A DNA stretch of 64,000 nt from the NCBI GenBank assembly GCA_947499955.1, contig CANMQI010000003.1:434001-498000 (forward strand), given 5' to 3'. The position numbers and the translations under genes were made by a program. Source of the DNA: an uncultured Granulosicoccus sp. (GTDB lineage Bacteria > Pseudomonadota > Gammaproteobacteria > Granulosicoccales > Granulosicoccaceae). Under the pieces are notes generated by a model. That model worked only from the letters and a program-made list of their open reading frames with translations, ran no database searches and was not told the DNA's origin. Shown here one piece after another: positions 36,201-46,569 of the stretch. Every line of letters begins with the position of its first letter. The first letter of the stretch is position 1.

Positions 36201-37403
36201 TTACAAGCCTCCCCTGTGAGCGCGCTGTGTGAAGAAAATGCCGCTGGGCTTTCTGGCCGGCAACGAGGCTGTGCGCTCCAAGGTGTCAGTGTTGTAGATA
36301 TCCAGTCTGTCCTCGTCGCGTACGGAAAGCCATACCTCTTCCCCACGGGCGGAGAATTCCATATGCAGGACACCGGGACCGGGTTCCAGTTGCCTGACCA
36401 CGCTGCGCATTTCCGTGTCGATGATCTGAATGTACTTGTTGTCGGGAACGGCAAAGTTCACCCAGACTTGCCGACCACCGGGACGTGCCATGACAAACAC
36501 CGGCTGACCGATCACATCAATACTGTCAATCTGCGTCCAGTCACGGGTATCTACCACCAGCACCTTGTGCTGACCCACTGCCGGCAGAAACGCCAGATTG
36601 CCTGCTATCGCCCAGCCTTCCAGATGTGGCATCTTGTAGACCGGCAGGGTTTCGTCATGCTCAGCGTAGCCTTCAAGAATCTTGCGCATGCCTTTTTCCG
36701 GATACCACAGATCGAGCAGTGCGAGGCCATCCTCACCAAACAGCCCGGCTATGTAGTAGCGTCCATCGGGTGATATCAAGCCATCATAGGGTGCGGCACC
36801 GACATCCTCGAAGCGGGTGATTACCGGTTCTGATACATCGCTGACATCGGCAATCCAGGTTTCGTTCGCCTCGTACAGGCTGAACACGAACTGGTTGCCC
36901 GGCGCATCAACCAGTCCGACAACCTTGGATGTCTGTCCATCGCCGTAGTTAGCGGGAATATCGACGAGTAACTCCAGGGTCGTGGAATCAAAGATCCTTA
37001 CACCACCCGGCTCGTAGTTCGAGACGGCAACCAGCTTGCCATCAGCCGAAATGGCGCCGCCGATGCTGTTGCCGGCCTGCATGAGGCGCTGGTCGATGCT
37101 GGCATTGAGTATGTCTACCTTGTTGAGACCGCCATCGCGCCCGAATACATAGGCGTATCGCTCATCCCGGGAGAACACGACCGAGGCATGGGACAGGTCG
37201 CCCAGGCCCTCAACGGATGCCAGGCTGGTGTCGCTGCTATGCTCTATGATCTGCAGGGAGCCAGTGGCACGCTCCACCACGACGCCCATGTCGCCGGTAC
37301 CTCTTTGCATCAGATTGATGGTCTGTTCTGCGTGGCACAGTGGCATCATCGCCGCGAGAGCGACACCAAGCAGCAAAGACCTTTTCACGGCGAGGAGTTT
37401 CAT
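36201..37403 (-). CDS. nirF: Heme d1 biosynthesis protein NirF
   Basis: 400 residues with a signal peptide (LLAVKRSLLLGVALAAMMPLCHA) and an eight-bladed propeller similar to the d1 domain of NirS but with no c-heme motif. Characteristic segments are MGVVVERATGSLQIIEHSS and SHASVVFSRDERYAYVFGRDGGLNKVDI, and HMEFSARGEEVWLSVRDEDRL near the end. NirF acts in the periplasm on a late heme d1 precursor, before NirN. Its ATG overlaps the nirC stop by 4 bp. A cysteine (LCHA) is present at the signal cleavage region, but the context is not a good lipobox, so periplasmic soluble is preferred. Confidence 0.93.
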   Translation of the reverse strand: MKLLAVKRSLLLGVALAAMMPLCHAEQTINLMQRGTGDMGVVVERATGSLQIIEHSSDTSLASVEGLGDLSHASVVFSRDERYAYVFGRDGGLNKVDILNASIDQRLMQAGNSIGGAISADGKLVAVSNYEPGGVRIFDSTTLELLVDIPANYGDGQTSKVVGLVDAPGNQFVFSLYEANETWIADVSDVSEPVITRFEDVGAAPYDGLISPDGRYYIAGLFGEDGLALLDLWYPEKGMRKILEGYAEHDETLPVYKMPHLEGWAIAGNLAFLPAVGQHKVLVVDTRDWTQIDSIDVIGQPVFVMARPGGRQVWVNFAVPDNKYIQIIDTEMRSVVRQLEPGPGVLHMEFSARGEEVWLSVRDEDRLDIYNTDTLERTASLPARKPSGIFFTQRAHRGGL

Positions 37404-37744
37404 TGAAGAGTACCCTGATTTCTGAGGAGCTGGACGATCCAGCGGATGTCATCGTCATCGAGCAAGGCCGACCAGGGAGGCATGGGCGTACCGGGCACGC
37501 CATCACGAATGACGGCAAACAGATAGCCCGACGGTTTTCCCCGCAGAGCCTCGGCGGTAAGCGGACTGCCCAGACCGCCCTTGAGCGTCAGGCCATGGCA
37601 TGAACCGCAATCCTGGTCCAGCAGATATGCCAGCTCCTGCTTTCGCTTGTTGCTGACATCATCGGCAAAGGCTGCTTGTGGCATGCACTGCATGAGGATC
37701 AGCAGAGCAAGTACAGATGTCGTTCTGGAGAAGTTGACAGGCAT
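37400..37744 (-). CDS. nirC: Small c-type cytochrome of the nir operon
   Basis: About 114 residues: a signal peptide (TTSVLALLILMQCMPQAAFA), then one heme c site DCGSCHG and a methionine-ligand region (GTPMPPWSALLDDDDIRWIV) typical of NirC. NirC donates electrons to NirS in some denitrifiers or serves late d1 maturation. The start is uncertain: ATG at 37744 (4 bases after the nirE stop) or ATG at 37756 (overlapping it). The frame extends to 37918, but that part overlaps nirE and would displace the signal peptide. Confidence 0.88.
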   Translation of the reverse strand: MPVNFSRTTSVLALLILMQCMPQAAFADDVSNKRKQELAYLLDQDCGSCHGLTLKGGLGSPLTAEALRGKPSGYLFAVIRDGVPGTPMPPWSALLDDDDIRWIVQLLRNQGTLQ

Positions 37745-37748
37745 GAGG

Positions 37749-38681
37749 TCAGGCATTGGCATCAGACGTTGCACACCTGAACGTAATCGGTTTGCTGGCG
37801 ACAACGTCAGTGAACACGCCACAACGACTGTAGTGAGAGCACAGTTTCTCGGGTGAGAAGGAATATGCGTCACCGGGAGAGAACCAATCCAGTTTTTCAG
37901 CCAATTGAACAACAGCACCGATGATCAGCATGGCGGGTGACTCGATATGGTTCACGGCAACACAGCCAGGTAATTCCTCTATCGTGGTAATGGTCGTGCG
38001 ATGGTGCTCTGTCGTACCACTCTCCACGATGGCCGCCGGGGTATCAGCGTCGCGTCCTGCCTTGATCAGCGCCTCGCTTATGGCCTGAATATTCTCCAGC
38101 CCCATGTAGACAACCAGTGTCTGGGTTTCGTCAGCAATCACTGAGGATTTGAACTGCAACGGGGTATTGCGCATCCAGTGACCCGTCACGAACTGAACAC
38201 CTCGGGCAACGCCGCGGTGGGTCAATGGAATGCCTGAATAGGATGCACAAGCCTGTGCAGAGGTAATGCCTGGAACCACCTCGAAAGTGACTCCGGCTTC
38301 AGCGAGCACCAACGCCTCCTCCGAGCCTCGTCCATAGATGAAAGGGTCTCCACCCTTCAGGCGCACGGTATTCGCGTAGCGCCGGGATAAATCGATCAAT
38401 AGCTGGTTGATGTCCTGTTGATCCAGCGTGTGCTGGCTGGTTTTCTTGCCCACATAGATGCGCGCCGTATCGTCATCGATCAGATCGAGAATCTGTTGAG
38501 AGATCAGTCGGTCATGGACCACGATGTCTGCGCTCCGGATGAGTCTGGCCGCCTTGAGCGTCAACAGTTCCGGGTCACCGGGGCCTGCACCTACCAGATA
38601 TACCTTTCCTTGCCTGTTCAATCCGATTCTCCCGCTGGCTTTGTCACTCCCGGCACGCTGTGGTGATGCCGGGAGAATCAA
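37749..38681 (-). CDS. nirE: Uroporphyrinogen-III C-methyltransferase NirE (CobA/SUMT type)
   Basis: 310 residues. SUMT motifs are clear: VYLVGAGPGDPELLTLKAARL near the N terminus, RLKGGDPFIYGRGSEE, VVPGITSAQACASYSGIPLTHRG, and VVYMGLENI. It methylates uroporphyrinogen III at C2 and C7 with SAM to make precorrin-2, the first committed step towards siroheme and heme d1. Placement between nirS and nirC assigns it to heme d1 supply, hence nirE rather than cobA or the cysG domain. An N-terminal 26-residue extension precedes the methylase core. A C-terminal tail of about 40 residues holding two cysteines is longer than in standard SUMTs. Confidence 0.92.
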   Translation of the reverse strand: MILPASPQRAGSDKASGRIGLNRQGKVYLVGAGPGDPELLTLKAARLIRSADIVVHDRLISQQILDLIDDDTARIYVGKKTSQHTLDQQDINQLLIDLSRRYANTVRLKGGDPFIYGRGSEEALVLAEAGVTFEVVPGITSAQACASYSGIPLTHRGVARGVQFVTGHWMRNTPLQFKSSVIADETQTLVVYMGLENIQAISEALIKAGRDADTPAAIVESGTTEHHRTTITTIEELPGCVAVNHIESPAMLIIGAVVQLAEKLDWFSPGDAYSFSPEKLCSHYSRCGVFTDVVASKPITFRCATSDANA

Positions 38682-38707
38682 TGAGGTGCATGTTCACGGT
38701 ATGACCA

Positions 38708-38724
38708 GGGCCCCCGAGGGGCCC
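38708..38724 (-). repeat. GC-only intercistronic hairpin between nirS and nirE
   Basis: gggcccc-cga-ggggccc: a seven-pair, all G-C stem with a 3-base loop, 15 bases after the nirS stop. No T tract follows on the minus strand. It probably attenuates read-through or protects the nirS 3' end, giving far more NirS than the biosynthetic enzymes. Confidence 0.65.
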
Positions 38725-38739
38725 CAGACCGTCATTCAA

Positions 38740-40563
<1,824 letters not shown>

Positions 40564-40696
40564 TCAAACGGATAAGTACCTCTTCTCTGTCTGCAATTGA
40601 CAAATATCAATGGAACAGGGGCAAAACGAATTATCCATGCTTGTATTTGCATGGCATGTATGGGAAGAACGAGTCAATGCACTGGCACCGCAGCTG

Positions 40697-41812
40697 TCAG
40701 GCATTCATGATCGCGGGGATGTCAGACAGGTCTGCCCCCAGACTGGCCAACTGACCGACCGTTGTCTGATTCAGGTTCCACACCGTATCGCAGCGGCTTC
40801 TGGACGCAAAGTCCATCATCACGATGTTCGGCATGAAAGAGCGTGCTGTTCTGCCAATGGCTTGTTGTGGGTAGTTCGGATTGCGTGCCCACTGGCTGGC
40901 GACATGCCCTGCCCTGGCCAGTACGTGGTTCCTGACACCCTTTTCCCATGTTTCCTGAAGTGCGATGTTTCGGCCACCCCACAGCTTCAAGTCCCGCTTC
41001 TTGATACTCTGGAAGCTCTTGTGCTGCTGCCATTTTTCACCGACATTGGTAGTGAGTGTCCAGTAGATCATTCCCAGCAATTCAGGACAACTCGAGGGGC
41101 CCTGAGCGATCGTTTTCAACTGCTTGTCCCTGTTTCGCTTCGAGCTGCGGGTATTCGAATACTTTCCGAAATACTGCATCCCCCACTTGAACGGACTGTA
41201 GTCGATATGATCGCCATCCTTCGAGAAGAGACCCGCACACGGAAGTATCCCCGGCGTACTTTTCAAGTCAACCGGCAAGGTGTTGAAGTCCGATTGATCA
41301 AAGACAGTTATGACCTTGCCTGCCAGTGACCCGATGGTTGCCTCATTGAGGTTCACATTCTGTTGAAAGCGGCTATCACCCAGTACCTGCACGCAGGTAC
41401 GAGCCACTTCTTCCATGTTTCCACATTTCGAAAACCGCAATATCAGAAATTCCGTGCTGACAAGATCAACGAATGTCTTTGCCTGGTCGAGCATATCCTG
41501 CAAGCGATCCCCTCCTGTTCCAGCAAGCCCCAAAGCCGACAATACCGGACTTGGTTTGTGGTAGGCGACGCCGTCTCGCGTTTTCTTCTTTTTCAGTCCA
41601 GGGGCGTGATAGGCCTTTTGTTGCAGTCCATCAGCGCCTGCTACCTTCGCAATGCGAACATCAAAATATCGGGTTCCAACGAGAGCCTGTTGACCAATTG
41701 TCAGATCCTGGGTGCGCGCCGTCACACCCAGTTCGTTTCCATAGATTCCGGCGTCATGCGTTCCGGGGAATACAACATCGCATAGACGCAGATTCTGGTA
41801 ATTCTTGAACAT
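40697..41812 (-). CDS. Phosphatidylinositol-phospholipase C X-domain protein
   Basis: 371 residues from ATG 41812 (GGAGAG upstream); a frame reaching 42070 is not used. The N-terminal third matches a PLC-X fold: LRLCDVVFPGTHDAGIYG contains the first catalytic histidine, LVGTRYFDVRIAKV the metal/phosphate arm (R-x-D-x-R), and KAYHAPG the second histidine. The C-terminal MIYWTLTTNVG and HVLARAGHVASQWARN fit the barrel end. Bacterial PLC-X proteins cleave phosphoinositides, GPI anchors or related phosphodiesters without calcium. No signal peptide is seen, which is unusual for secreted bacterial PI-PLC, so it may be cytosolic or exported another way. It sits between nir and nor on the strand of nirS, before the FNR box. 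Confidence 0.75.
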   Translation of the reverse strand: MFKNYQNLRLCDVVFPGTHDAGIYGNELGVTARTQDLTIGQQALVGTRYFDVRIAKVAGADGLQQKAYHAPGLKKKKTRDGVAYHKPSPVLSALGLAGTGGDRLQDMLDQAKTFVDLVSTEFLILRFSKCGNMEEVARTCVQVLGDSRFQQNVNLNEATIGSLAGKVITVFDQSDFNTLPVDLKSTPGILPCAGLFSKDGDHIDYSPFKWGMQYFGKYSNTRSSKRNRDKQLKTIAQGPSSCPELLGMIYWTLTTNVGEKWQQHKSFQSIKKRDLKLWGGRNIALQETWEKGVRNHVLARAGHVASQWARNPNYPQQAIGRTARSFMPNIVMMDFASRSRCDTVWNLNQTTVGQLASLGADLSDIPAIMNA

Positions 41813-42155
41813 CAGACATCTCTCCGTGAAAATTGCAGGGATGGGGACATCGGACGCTCTGATTCCCTCAGCTTGCTCACAATGAACACTCGGGGAAGTG
41901 GGTGTCAAGGAAAATAACCCGGTGAGAGTACGCACTATACTTTCTGACAGGCGATCAGCGATTCGCTCACATTTCCAAAGGTGCGCGACGAGGCATATCG
42001 AATGAAACCGTATCCCGCAACGCACAGGATCATGGTATGTCCCGTTTCGTTTTTTCGACAATTCTGCCACGCATCTTTTATAATGCTTCTGATCCGCATC
42101 TTATAGTCCTCGGCCTGACTGCGATCGGATTGCCAGATCGTCGAACGGAGTTAAC
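41813..42155. other. Divergent region, PLC-X gene / norEF operon
   Basis: 343 bases. It holds a good sigma70-type promoter for the plus strand (separate entry). On the minus strand a TTGACA lies at 41903-41908 but has only a weak -10 after it. No FNR palindrome was found here, unlike the nirS and norC promoter regions. Confidence 0.5.
42055..42084 (+). promoter_or_regulatory. Sigma70-like promoter for the norEF unit
   Basis: TCGACA (-35, 42055-42060), an 18-base spacer and a perfect TATAAT (42079-42084). The start would fall near 42091, about 65 bases before the ATG at 42156, which has GGAG just upstream. Confidence 0.65.
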
Positions 42156-42593
42156 ATGTATTCAGACACTACTATCCCCGACTCCCGCATGGAAGAACTT
42201 CACGACAAGAGTACGCCCGGTCGCGGCTTCGTGGTCGTGATCTACGCCCTGTATATCGGCAGTATCATGGCCGTTGTCACGGCGCCCATCGGCGTACTGA
42301 TCGCTCATCTGAGACGAGGTCGAGGTGCCGCCTGGCTGGACACGCACCTGCAGTTCCAGATTCGAACCTTCTGGCTGGGGATGGCCGCAGGCGCTGTGGC
42401 TCTGCTGCTATGGCAGGTTGCCGGGCAGCTGGGTTTATCCCCGGTGTACGCCTGGAGCTTTGGCTATCTCTTCTTTACCGTGGCTATCGTCTGGATGATC
42501 GGGCGCTGCGCTGTCGGCGTGAATCGGCTTACGTCGAATCGGCCGATTGATGCGCCAATGAGCTGGTTTTTCGGCCTGAGCAAGCAGGCTTGA
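42156..42593 (+). CDS. Small membrane protein preceding norE
   Basis: 145 residues with three hydrophobic helices (about 22-45, 72-92, 97-120) and a central loop LRRGRGAAWLDTHLQFQIRTFW, whose R-rich start and the -THLQFQ-RTF- pattern resemble DUF4870-like helical proteins (LDTHLKFQIRTFWY). Function unknown. Its stop overlaps the TTG start of norE, so the genes are coupled, and it heads the plus-strand norEF unit. Possibly an assembly or stability factor for the NO reductase, but this is an inference from position. Confidence 0.7.
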   Translation: MYSDTTIPDSRMEELHDKSTPGRGFVVVIYALYIGSIMAVVTAPIGVLIAHLRRGRGAAWLDTHLQFQIRTFWLGMAAGAVALLLWQVAGQLGLSPVYAWSFGYLFFTVAIVWMIGRCAVGVNRLTSNRPIDAPMSWFFGLSKQA

Positions 42594-43171
42594 ATACAAG
42601 CAGCGACCTGGCGTCGACCACCGACGACGACTGGGGCCCGCTGTCCTCGTTGCCGGGCAACCCGCTGATGTGGGTTCTGATACTCAGTGAAATGCTGGTT
42701 TTTTCGGCATTTTTCATATTGTTCGCATGGCAACGGGCGCTCGATCCCGAGCTGTTCAATCAATCGCAGCTGTTTCTGAACCCCGTCAGTGGAGGACTGA
42801 ATACCCTGTTGCTGCTGAGCAGTGGGCTGTTTGCGGCGCTGGCGGTTCAGGCCAGCGCGATCAACGATGTGCCGCACTGTCGTTGGTGGCTGGCGCTCAC
42901 CATGGTATCGGGCTTGGCATTCTGTGCAATCAAGGTACTTGAATACGTTGAAAAATTCGGTGCCGGTCTCACCCCGGAAACGAATATATTCTTTACCTAC
43001 TACTACCTGTTGACAGCCTTCCATCTGGCCCATGTCGTGTTCGGGCTGTGTCTGTTGGCACTGATTACCTGGAAAACCTCGAGAGAAAACGTGGAAACGG
43101 TCACCGCCTTCTGGCATATGGTCGACCTGATCTGGATCATGCTCTACCCACTACTCTACCTGCTTCGCTGA
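42590..43171 (+). CDS. norE: Cytochrome c oxidase subunit III-like protein NorE
   Basis: 193 residues with five helices, homologous to subunit III of heme-copper oxidases. Typical segments are LSEMLVFSAFFILFAWQR and ITPETNIFFTYYYLLTAFHLAHVVFGL, and WHMVDLIWIMLYPLLYL at the end. In denitrifiers NorE sits with the NO reductase genes and improves NO reductase activity without being catalytic. The start codon is probably TTG at 42590; a weaker alternative is ATG 42668. It is coupled to the gene before it. Confidence 0.88.
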   Translation: MNTSSDLASTTDDDWGPLSSLPGNPLMWVLILSEMLVFSAFFILFAWQRALDPELFNQSQLFLNPVSGGLNTLLLLSSGLFAALAVQASAINDVPHCRWWLALTMVSGLAFCAIKVLEYVEKFGAGLTPETNIFFTYYYLLTAFHLAHVVFGLCLLALITWKTSRENVETVTAFWHMVDLIWIMLYPLLYLLR

Positions 43172-43184
43172 GAGCCGGGCACTC

Positions 43185-43481
43185 ATGGAAAAAACACTTC
43201 CGAGTCGCAAACGTCTGCTCATCACCTGGCTCAGCCTGATGGGCCTGACCCTGTTCTCCATGTGGTCAGCACAGTTGAGCGAGGCTGCACGTGCGCTGTC
43301 ATTACCATTGTGGAGCGTCGCCCTGGTCCTGCTCAGTGCCGGCTTCAAGGTACAGCAGGTACTGATGGTCTACCTCAATCTGCGCGTTTCCAGCTCCGGC
43401 TGGCGTGGTGGCTTCCTGTGTCTCCTGGCAGCCACCCTGGTGCTGGTATGGGCAGGCTACTGGTACGCCACAGCAGGCTAA
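43185..43481 (+). CDS. norF: NorF-type small membrane protein (COX4-like)
   Basis: 98 residues with three helices (LLITWLSLMGLTLFSMWS; LWSVALVLLSAGFKVQQVLMVYL; GFLCLLAATLVLVWAGYW), the layout of the cytochrome oxidase subunit IV/NorF family. It starts 13 bases after norE and is probably an accessory of the cNOR complex. The end overlaps the 3' end of the opposed small membrane gene by 4 bp, so the two nor units converge tightly. Confidence 0.78.
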   Translation: MEKTLPSRKRLLITWLSLMGLTLFSMWSAQLSEAARALSLPLWSVALVLLSAGFKVQQVLMVYLNLRVSSSGWRGGFLCLLAATLVLVWAGYWYATAG

Positions 43482-43708
43482 GACTCATCGGGGTAATCGG
43501 GATCAGGTGGCAGGGTGTGGTTGTCGCGACGCGCCCAGCGTTCGAGTTTCTTTCCACCCCACAGCATCAGCCAGACCAGTGCCGGTGAGGCCAGAATGAA
43601 GAATACCCCGCCCTCCAGGTATTTGATGGCCATGACAAACGGCGTCACGATGATGATGCACAGGACAACACCGGCTATCAGGGCAACCGCCTCACGTGAC
43701 ATCTTCAT
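43478..43708 (-). CDS. Small two-helix membrane protein after norD
   Basis: 76 residues: two helices (AVALIAGVVLCIIIVTPFVMAI and GGVFFILASPALVWLMLW) and a short charged tail (RRDNHTLPPDPDYPDES). The start at 43708 has AGGA 9 bases upstream and lies 24 bases after the norD stop, so it is the last gene of norCBQD. I do not recognise a family. The acidic, proline-rich tail would be cytosolic if the N terminus is inside. Confidence 0.65.
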   Translation of the reverse strand: MKMSREAVALIAGVVLCIIIVTPFVMAIKYLEGGVFFILASPALVWLMLWGGKKLERWARRDNHTLPPDPDYPDES

Positions 43709-43732
43709 GCTGTTTTCCTGAGTCGCGGCATG

Positions 43733-45670
43733 TCAGTTGGCAACAATCTGCCGATAGATTCCGGGCAATGCCTGGGACAGATGCTCAGGTTTTTGTACCA
43801 TGGCATAACCACCGGGCCCGAACAACTGGCCGATATAGTCCTGCGCGTCCCTGTCGATGGTCACGCCGAACACCTTCAGGTCCTGTCGTCTGGCATCCAT
43901 GATGGCGCGGCGGGTATCTTCAATGCCATAACGCCCTTCGTAGTAGTCGCTGTCATTGGGCTTGCCGTCGGTCAGCACCAGTAGCAGACGATGCCTGTTG
44001 GGACGCGTGGCGAGATCGACTGCGGCATGTCGTACTGCCGCTCCCATGCGCGTGTAATGTCCGGGTTTCAGAGCGGCTATGCGACGCTCAGTGCGATCGC
44101 TCATGGGTTCGTCGAATGACTTCAGGGTGTTGACCCAGACCCGATGACGTCGATGCGAGGTAAAGCTCTGGATGCTGTAGTCATCGCCCACCGTGGCCAG
44201 ACCATGCGCCAGTACCAGTAGCGCCTCCTTTTCAATGTCGATGATCCGTCGGTCCTCTACCCAGGCGTCCGTCGATAACGAGACATCCACGAGAATGGAT
44301 ACTGCCAGATCCCGCGCCTGGGCGCGTGTGGTCATGTACAGGCCTGCACTGTTCTGTCCTACGGCTGCCAGGTCGCAGTGCGCACGCACCACGGCATCCA
44401 TGTCCAGCTCATTACCATCCACCTGTCCACGCAGCCATTCACGTCGTGGCCTGAGTGCTTCGAACTGTTGCCTGACACGACGAATACGACGACGTGTCTG
44501 CTCGTCCTGCTCATGACGCTCACCTTCTTCCTCGTGCACACCGCTGAGCACACGACAGTGATCCTGCTCAAAGCGCTGCTTGCGATAATTCCATTCCGGA
44601 TAGACATGTTCACCGCTCAGTTGCTCGCCCGCAGCTGCACCCGGGGCCAGGTCCAGCGCGATCTTGAGCCGGGATGCCGCACGTTGCTGATTGGGAGCCA
44701 GTGTGATCTCGTCCATCTGTTCCGCGTTGCTCCTGGCGTTCTCGTCCTCGTCGTCATCAACTGCACGATTGACGTTGACCATCTCGGCCATCGACAGGAT
44801 TTTCTCGAACCGATTGAACACCAGGGGGTCGTCCCGTTCGGATTGATCCTGACGACGCCGCTCGGCCTTGCGTTTGTCCTGCAGTGAGTCACTGGCAGGT
44901 GCCGGTGGCTCCACCTCGTCATCATCATCGGCGGCATCAAGCCGATGGGTTCCCAGGTGATTGAGGTTCGCCCAGAGTGGAACCGGCAGAGGCTGACGGT
45001 AGGCTTGTGGGGCCCGATAGTCGCGCAGACTCATGTCAGTGTCCAGAACGGCAGCATGGTAGCGCTCGGCCCCAGCAGACAATGGCCGCTTGGCACCCAG
45101 CAGATGGCAGATCAATTCCTCCATCGCCGCTTCTGCCGGCGGTAGCGCACGTTCGGGGCGCATATCCAGCATGCTTTGCTGCAGGCAAGTGTACCGGTCG
45201 CGCATGCCGGGGAATCCATCCAGTACGGCCTGTGTGGCTGCCACGACCTGACGCAAGGCACTGATATTCTGGCGCAGAGGATCCTTGAATTCACGCACAG
45301 GCTGTGTGGCTGCGAGCATGGCGGCCAGCCAGAAGTACAAGTCGCGGTTGTGGCGAGGATCCTCGAACAGAGCAATTCTGGGCGGAAGCAGCAGATTTTC
45401 CTCATCCAGTCGCGCCAGGTCCAGCCTTTCCTCAGCCAGCCCCAGACGCTGACGCAGGGTGAGCCGGTGCGAGGATGCCCGCGCGGCAATGGAGGCCACA
45501 GCGACGCCGCCCGGCCCGCCACCGGCACGAAAGAAGACCGCCAAGGGCCCTGCAATACTCTCCAGGGTCACGGCTGCGTCGGGAAACGTGGGAAAGCTGG
45601 CGCTGCGCTCCGAGGCCCAGCGATGCCAGAAACGTCCGACGTTCTCTTCGAACTCCAACCACTCAAACAC
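43733..45670 (-). CDS. norD: NO reductase activation protein with von Willebrand A domain
   Basis: 645 residues, with the family's usual size. The C-terminal third is a VWA domain: the MIDAS DxSxS (SILVDVSLSTD), then GHYTRMGAAVRHA and LLVLTDGKPND. The middle is highly acidic (DAADDDDEVE, VDDDEDENA). NorD works with the NorQ AAA+ ATPase to assemble or activate cNOR, probably by inserting FeB or remodelling NorB. The start is GTG at 45670, 12 bases after the norQ stop. Confidence 0.93.
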   Translation of the reverse strand: MFEWLEFEENVGRFWHRWASERSASFPTFPDAAVTLESIAGPLAVFFRAGGGPGGVAVASIAARASSHRLTLRQRLGLAEERLDLARLDEENLLLPPRIALFEDPRHNRDLYFWLAAMLAATQPVREFKDPLRQNISALRQVVAATQAVLDGFPGMRDRYTCLQQSMLDMRPERALPPAEAAMEELICHLLGAKRPLSAGAERYHAAVLDTDMSLRDYRAPQAYRQPLPVPLWANLNHLGTHRLDAADDDDEVEPPAPASDSLQDKRKAERRRQDQSERDDPLVFNRFEKILSMAEMVNVNRAVDDDEDENARSNAEQMDEITLAPNQQRAASRLKIALDLAPGAAAGEQLSGEHVYPEWNYRKQRFEQDHCRVLSGVHEEEGERHEQDEQTRRRIRRVRQQFEALRPRREWLRGQVDGNELDMDAVVRAHCDLAAVGQNSAGLYMTTRAQARDLAVSILVDVSLSTDAWVEDRRIIDIEKEALLVLAHGLATVGDDYSIQSFTSHRRHRVWVNTLKSFDEPMSDRTERRIAALKPGHYTRMGAAVRHAAVDLATRPNRHRLLLVLTDGKPNDSDYYEGRYGIEDTRRAIMDARRQDLKVFGVTIDRDAQDYIGQLFGPGGYAMVQKPEHLSQALPGIYRQIVAN

Positions 45671-45682
45671 GACAGGAGCCCA

Positions 45683-46501
45683 TCAGTCTTCGCCGAATGT
45701 GGCGCGAACCGCCTCCATCAGACCTTCCTGAACATCACTGTCATCGCTCAGCGGCTCAACCAGCGTTGCCTGTGCCGCTTGTGTGGCCGGCATACCATTG
45801 GCAATCAGTGTCGCGCAGTAGATCAACAGTCGCGTGGACACACCCTCTTCCAGATCCTGACCTTTCATGGCACGCAGGCGCACAGCAAGGTTGATGAGGG
45901 CAGCACATTGGGCGACAGGCAGTCCGCTTTCGGCAGCGACGATGTTTCGCTCCAGATCGGGGGGCGGAAAGTCGAAGCTCTTGGCTACAAAACGCTGCCG
46001 GGTACTGGGTTTCAACGACTTGAGTATGTGCTGATAGCCGGGGTTGTAGGAGACCACCAGCATGAAATCATCAGGGGCTTCCAGCAGTTCGCCGGTGCGC
46101 TCAAGAGGTAGCAGGCGGCGATCATCGGTCAGTGGATGCAGGACTACCGTGACATCCTTGCGTGCCTCTACCACTTCATCGAGGTAGCAGATACCGCCCT
46201 CACGTACTGCTTGCGTCAACGGTCCATCCACCCAACGCGTCTCCCCACCTTGCAACAGAAAGCGCCCGGTCAGATCGGCAGCGGTCAGGTCGTCATGACA
46301 GGAAACGGTAAACAAGGGACGACCCAGCCTGGCAGCCATGTGACTGACAAAGCGGGTCTTGCCGCAGCCTGTGGGCCCCTTCAGCAGAAGCGGCAACCGT
46401 TGCTTCCAAGCCTGTTCGAACAATTCGCACTCGTTACCCACGGGTTCATAGAATGGGATGTCCTGCTGAATTCGTGTGTCGGGCATTAGCGCGGTGTTCA
46501 T
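45683..46501 (-). CDS. norQ: NO reductase activating AAA+ ATPase (NirQ/NorQ/CbbQ family)
   Basis: 272 residues. Walker A is KGPTGCGKT (39-47), Walker B ICYLDEVVEA, and the sensor ILKSLKPSTRQRFVAKSFDFPPPDLE is typical of CbbQ/NorQ. It hydrolyses ATP to remodel NorCB together with NorD, in the cytosol. It begins 68 bases after norB on the same strand. Confidence 0.95.
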   Translation of the reverse strand: MNTALMPDTRIQQDIPFYEPVGNECELFEQAWKQRLPLLLKGPTGCGKTRFVSHMAARLGRPLFTVSCHDDLTAADLTGRFLLQGGETRWVDGPLTQAVREGGICYLDEVVEARKDVTVVLHPLTDDRRLLPLERTGELLEAPDDFMLVVSYNPGYQHILKSLKPSTRQRFVAKSFDFPPPDLERNIVAAESGLPVAQCAALINLAVRLRAMKGQDLEEGVSTRLLIYCATLIANGMPATQAAQATLVEPLSDDSDVQEGLMEAVRATFGED

Positions 46502-46569
46502 GTCCTGGTTCCTGTTACTGCCTTGGTTTTGTGGAGCAGAGGCCGCGTGCCGACCCCTGCTTCCCTGGA

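Noticed and set aside
37745-37918. N-terminal extension of the nirC frame
   Set aside because: It overlaps the end of nirE and would put about 55 non-signal residues before an obvious signal peptide.
41880-41908. Sigma70 promoter for the PLC-X gene (TTGACA on the minus strand)
   Set aside because: The -35 is perfect but no acceptable -10 lies at 16-18 bases, so it is not listed.
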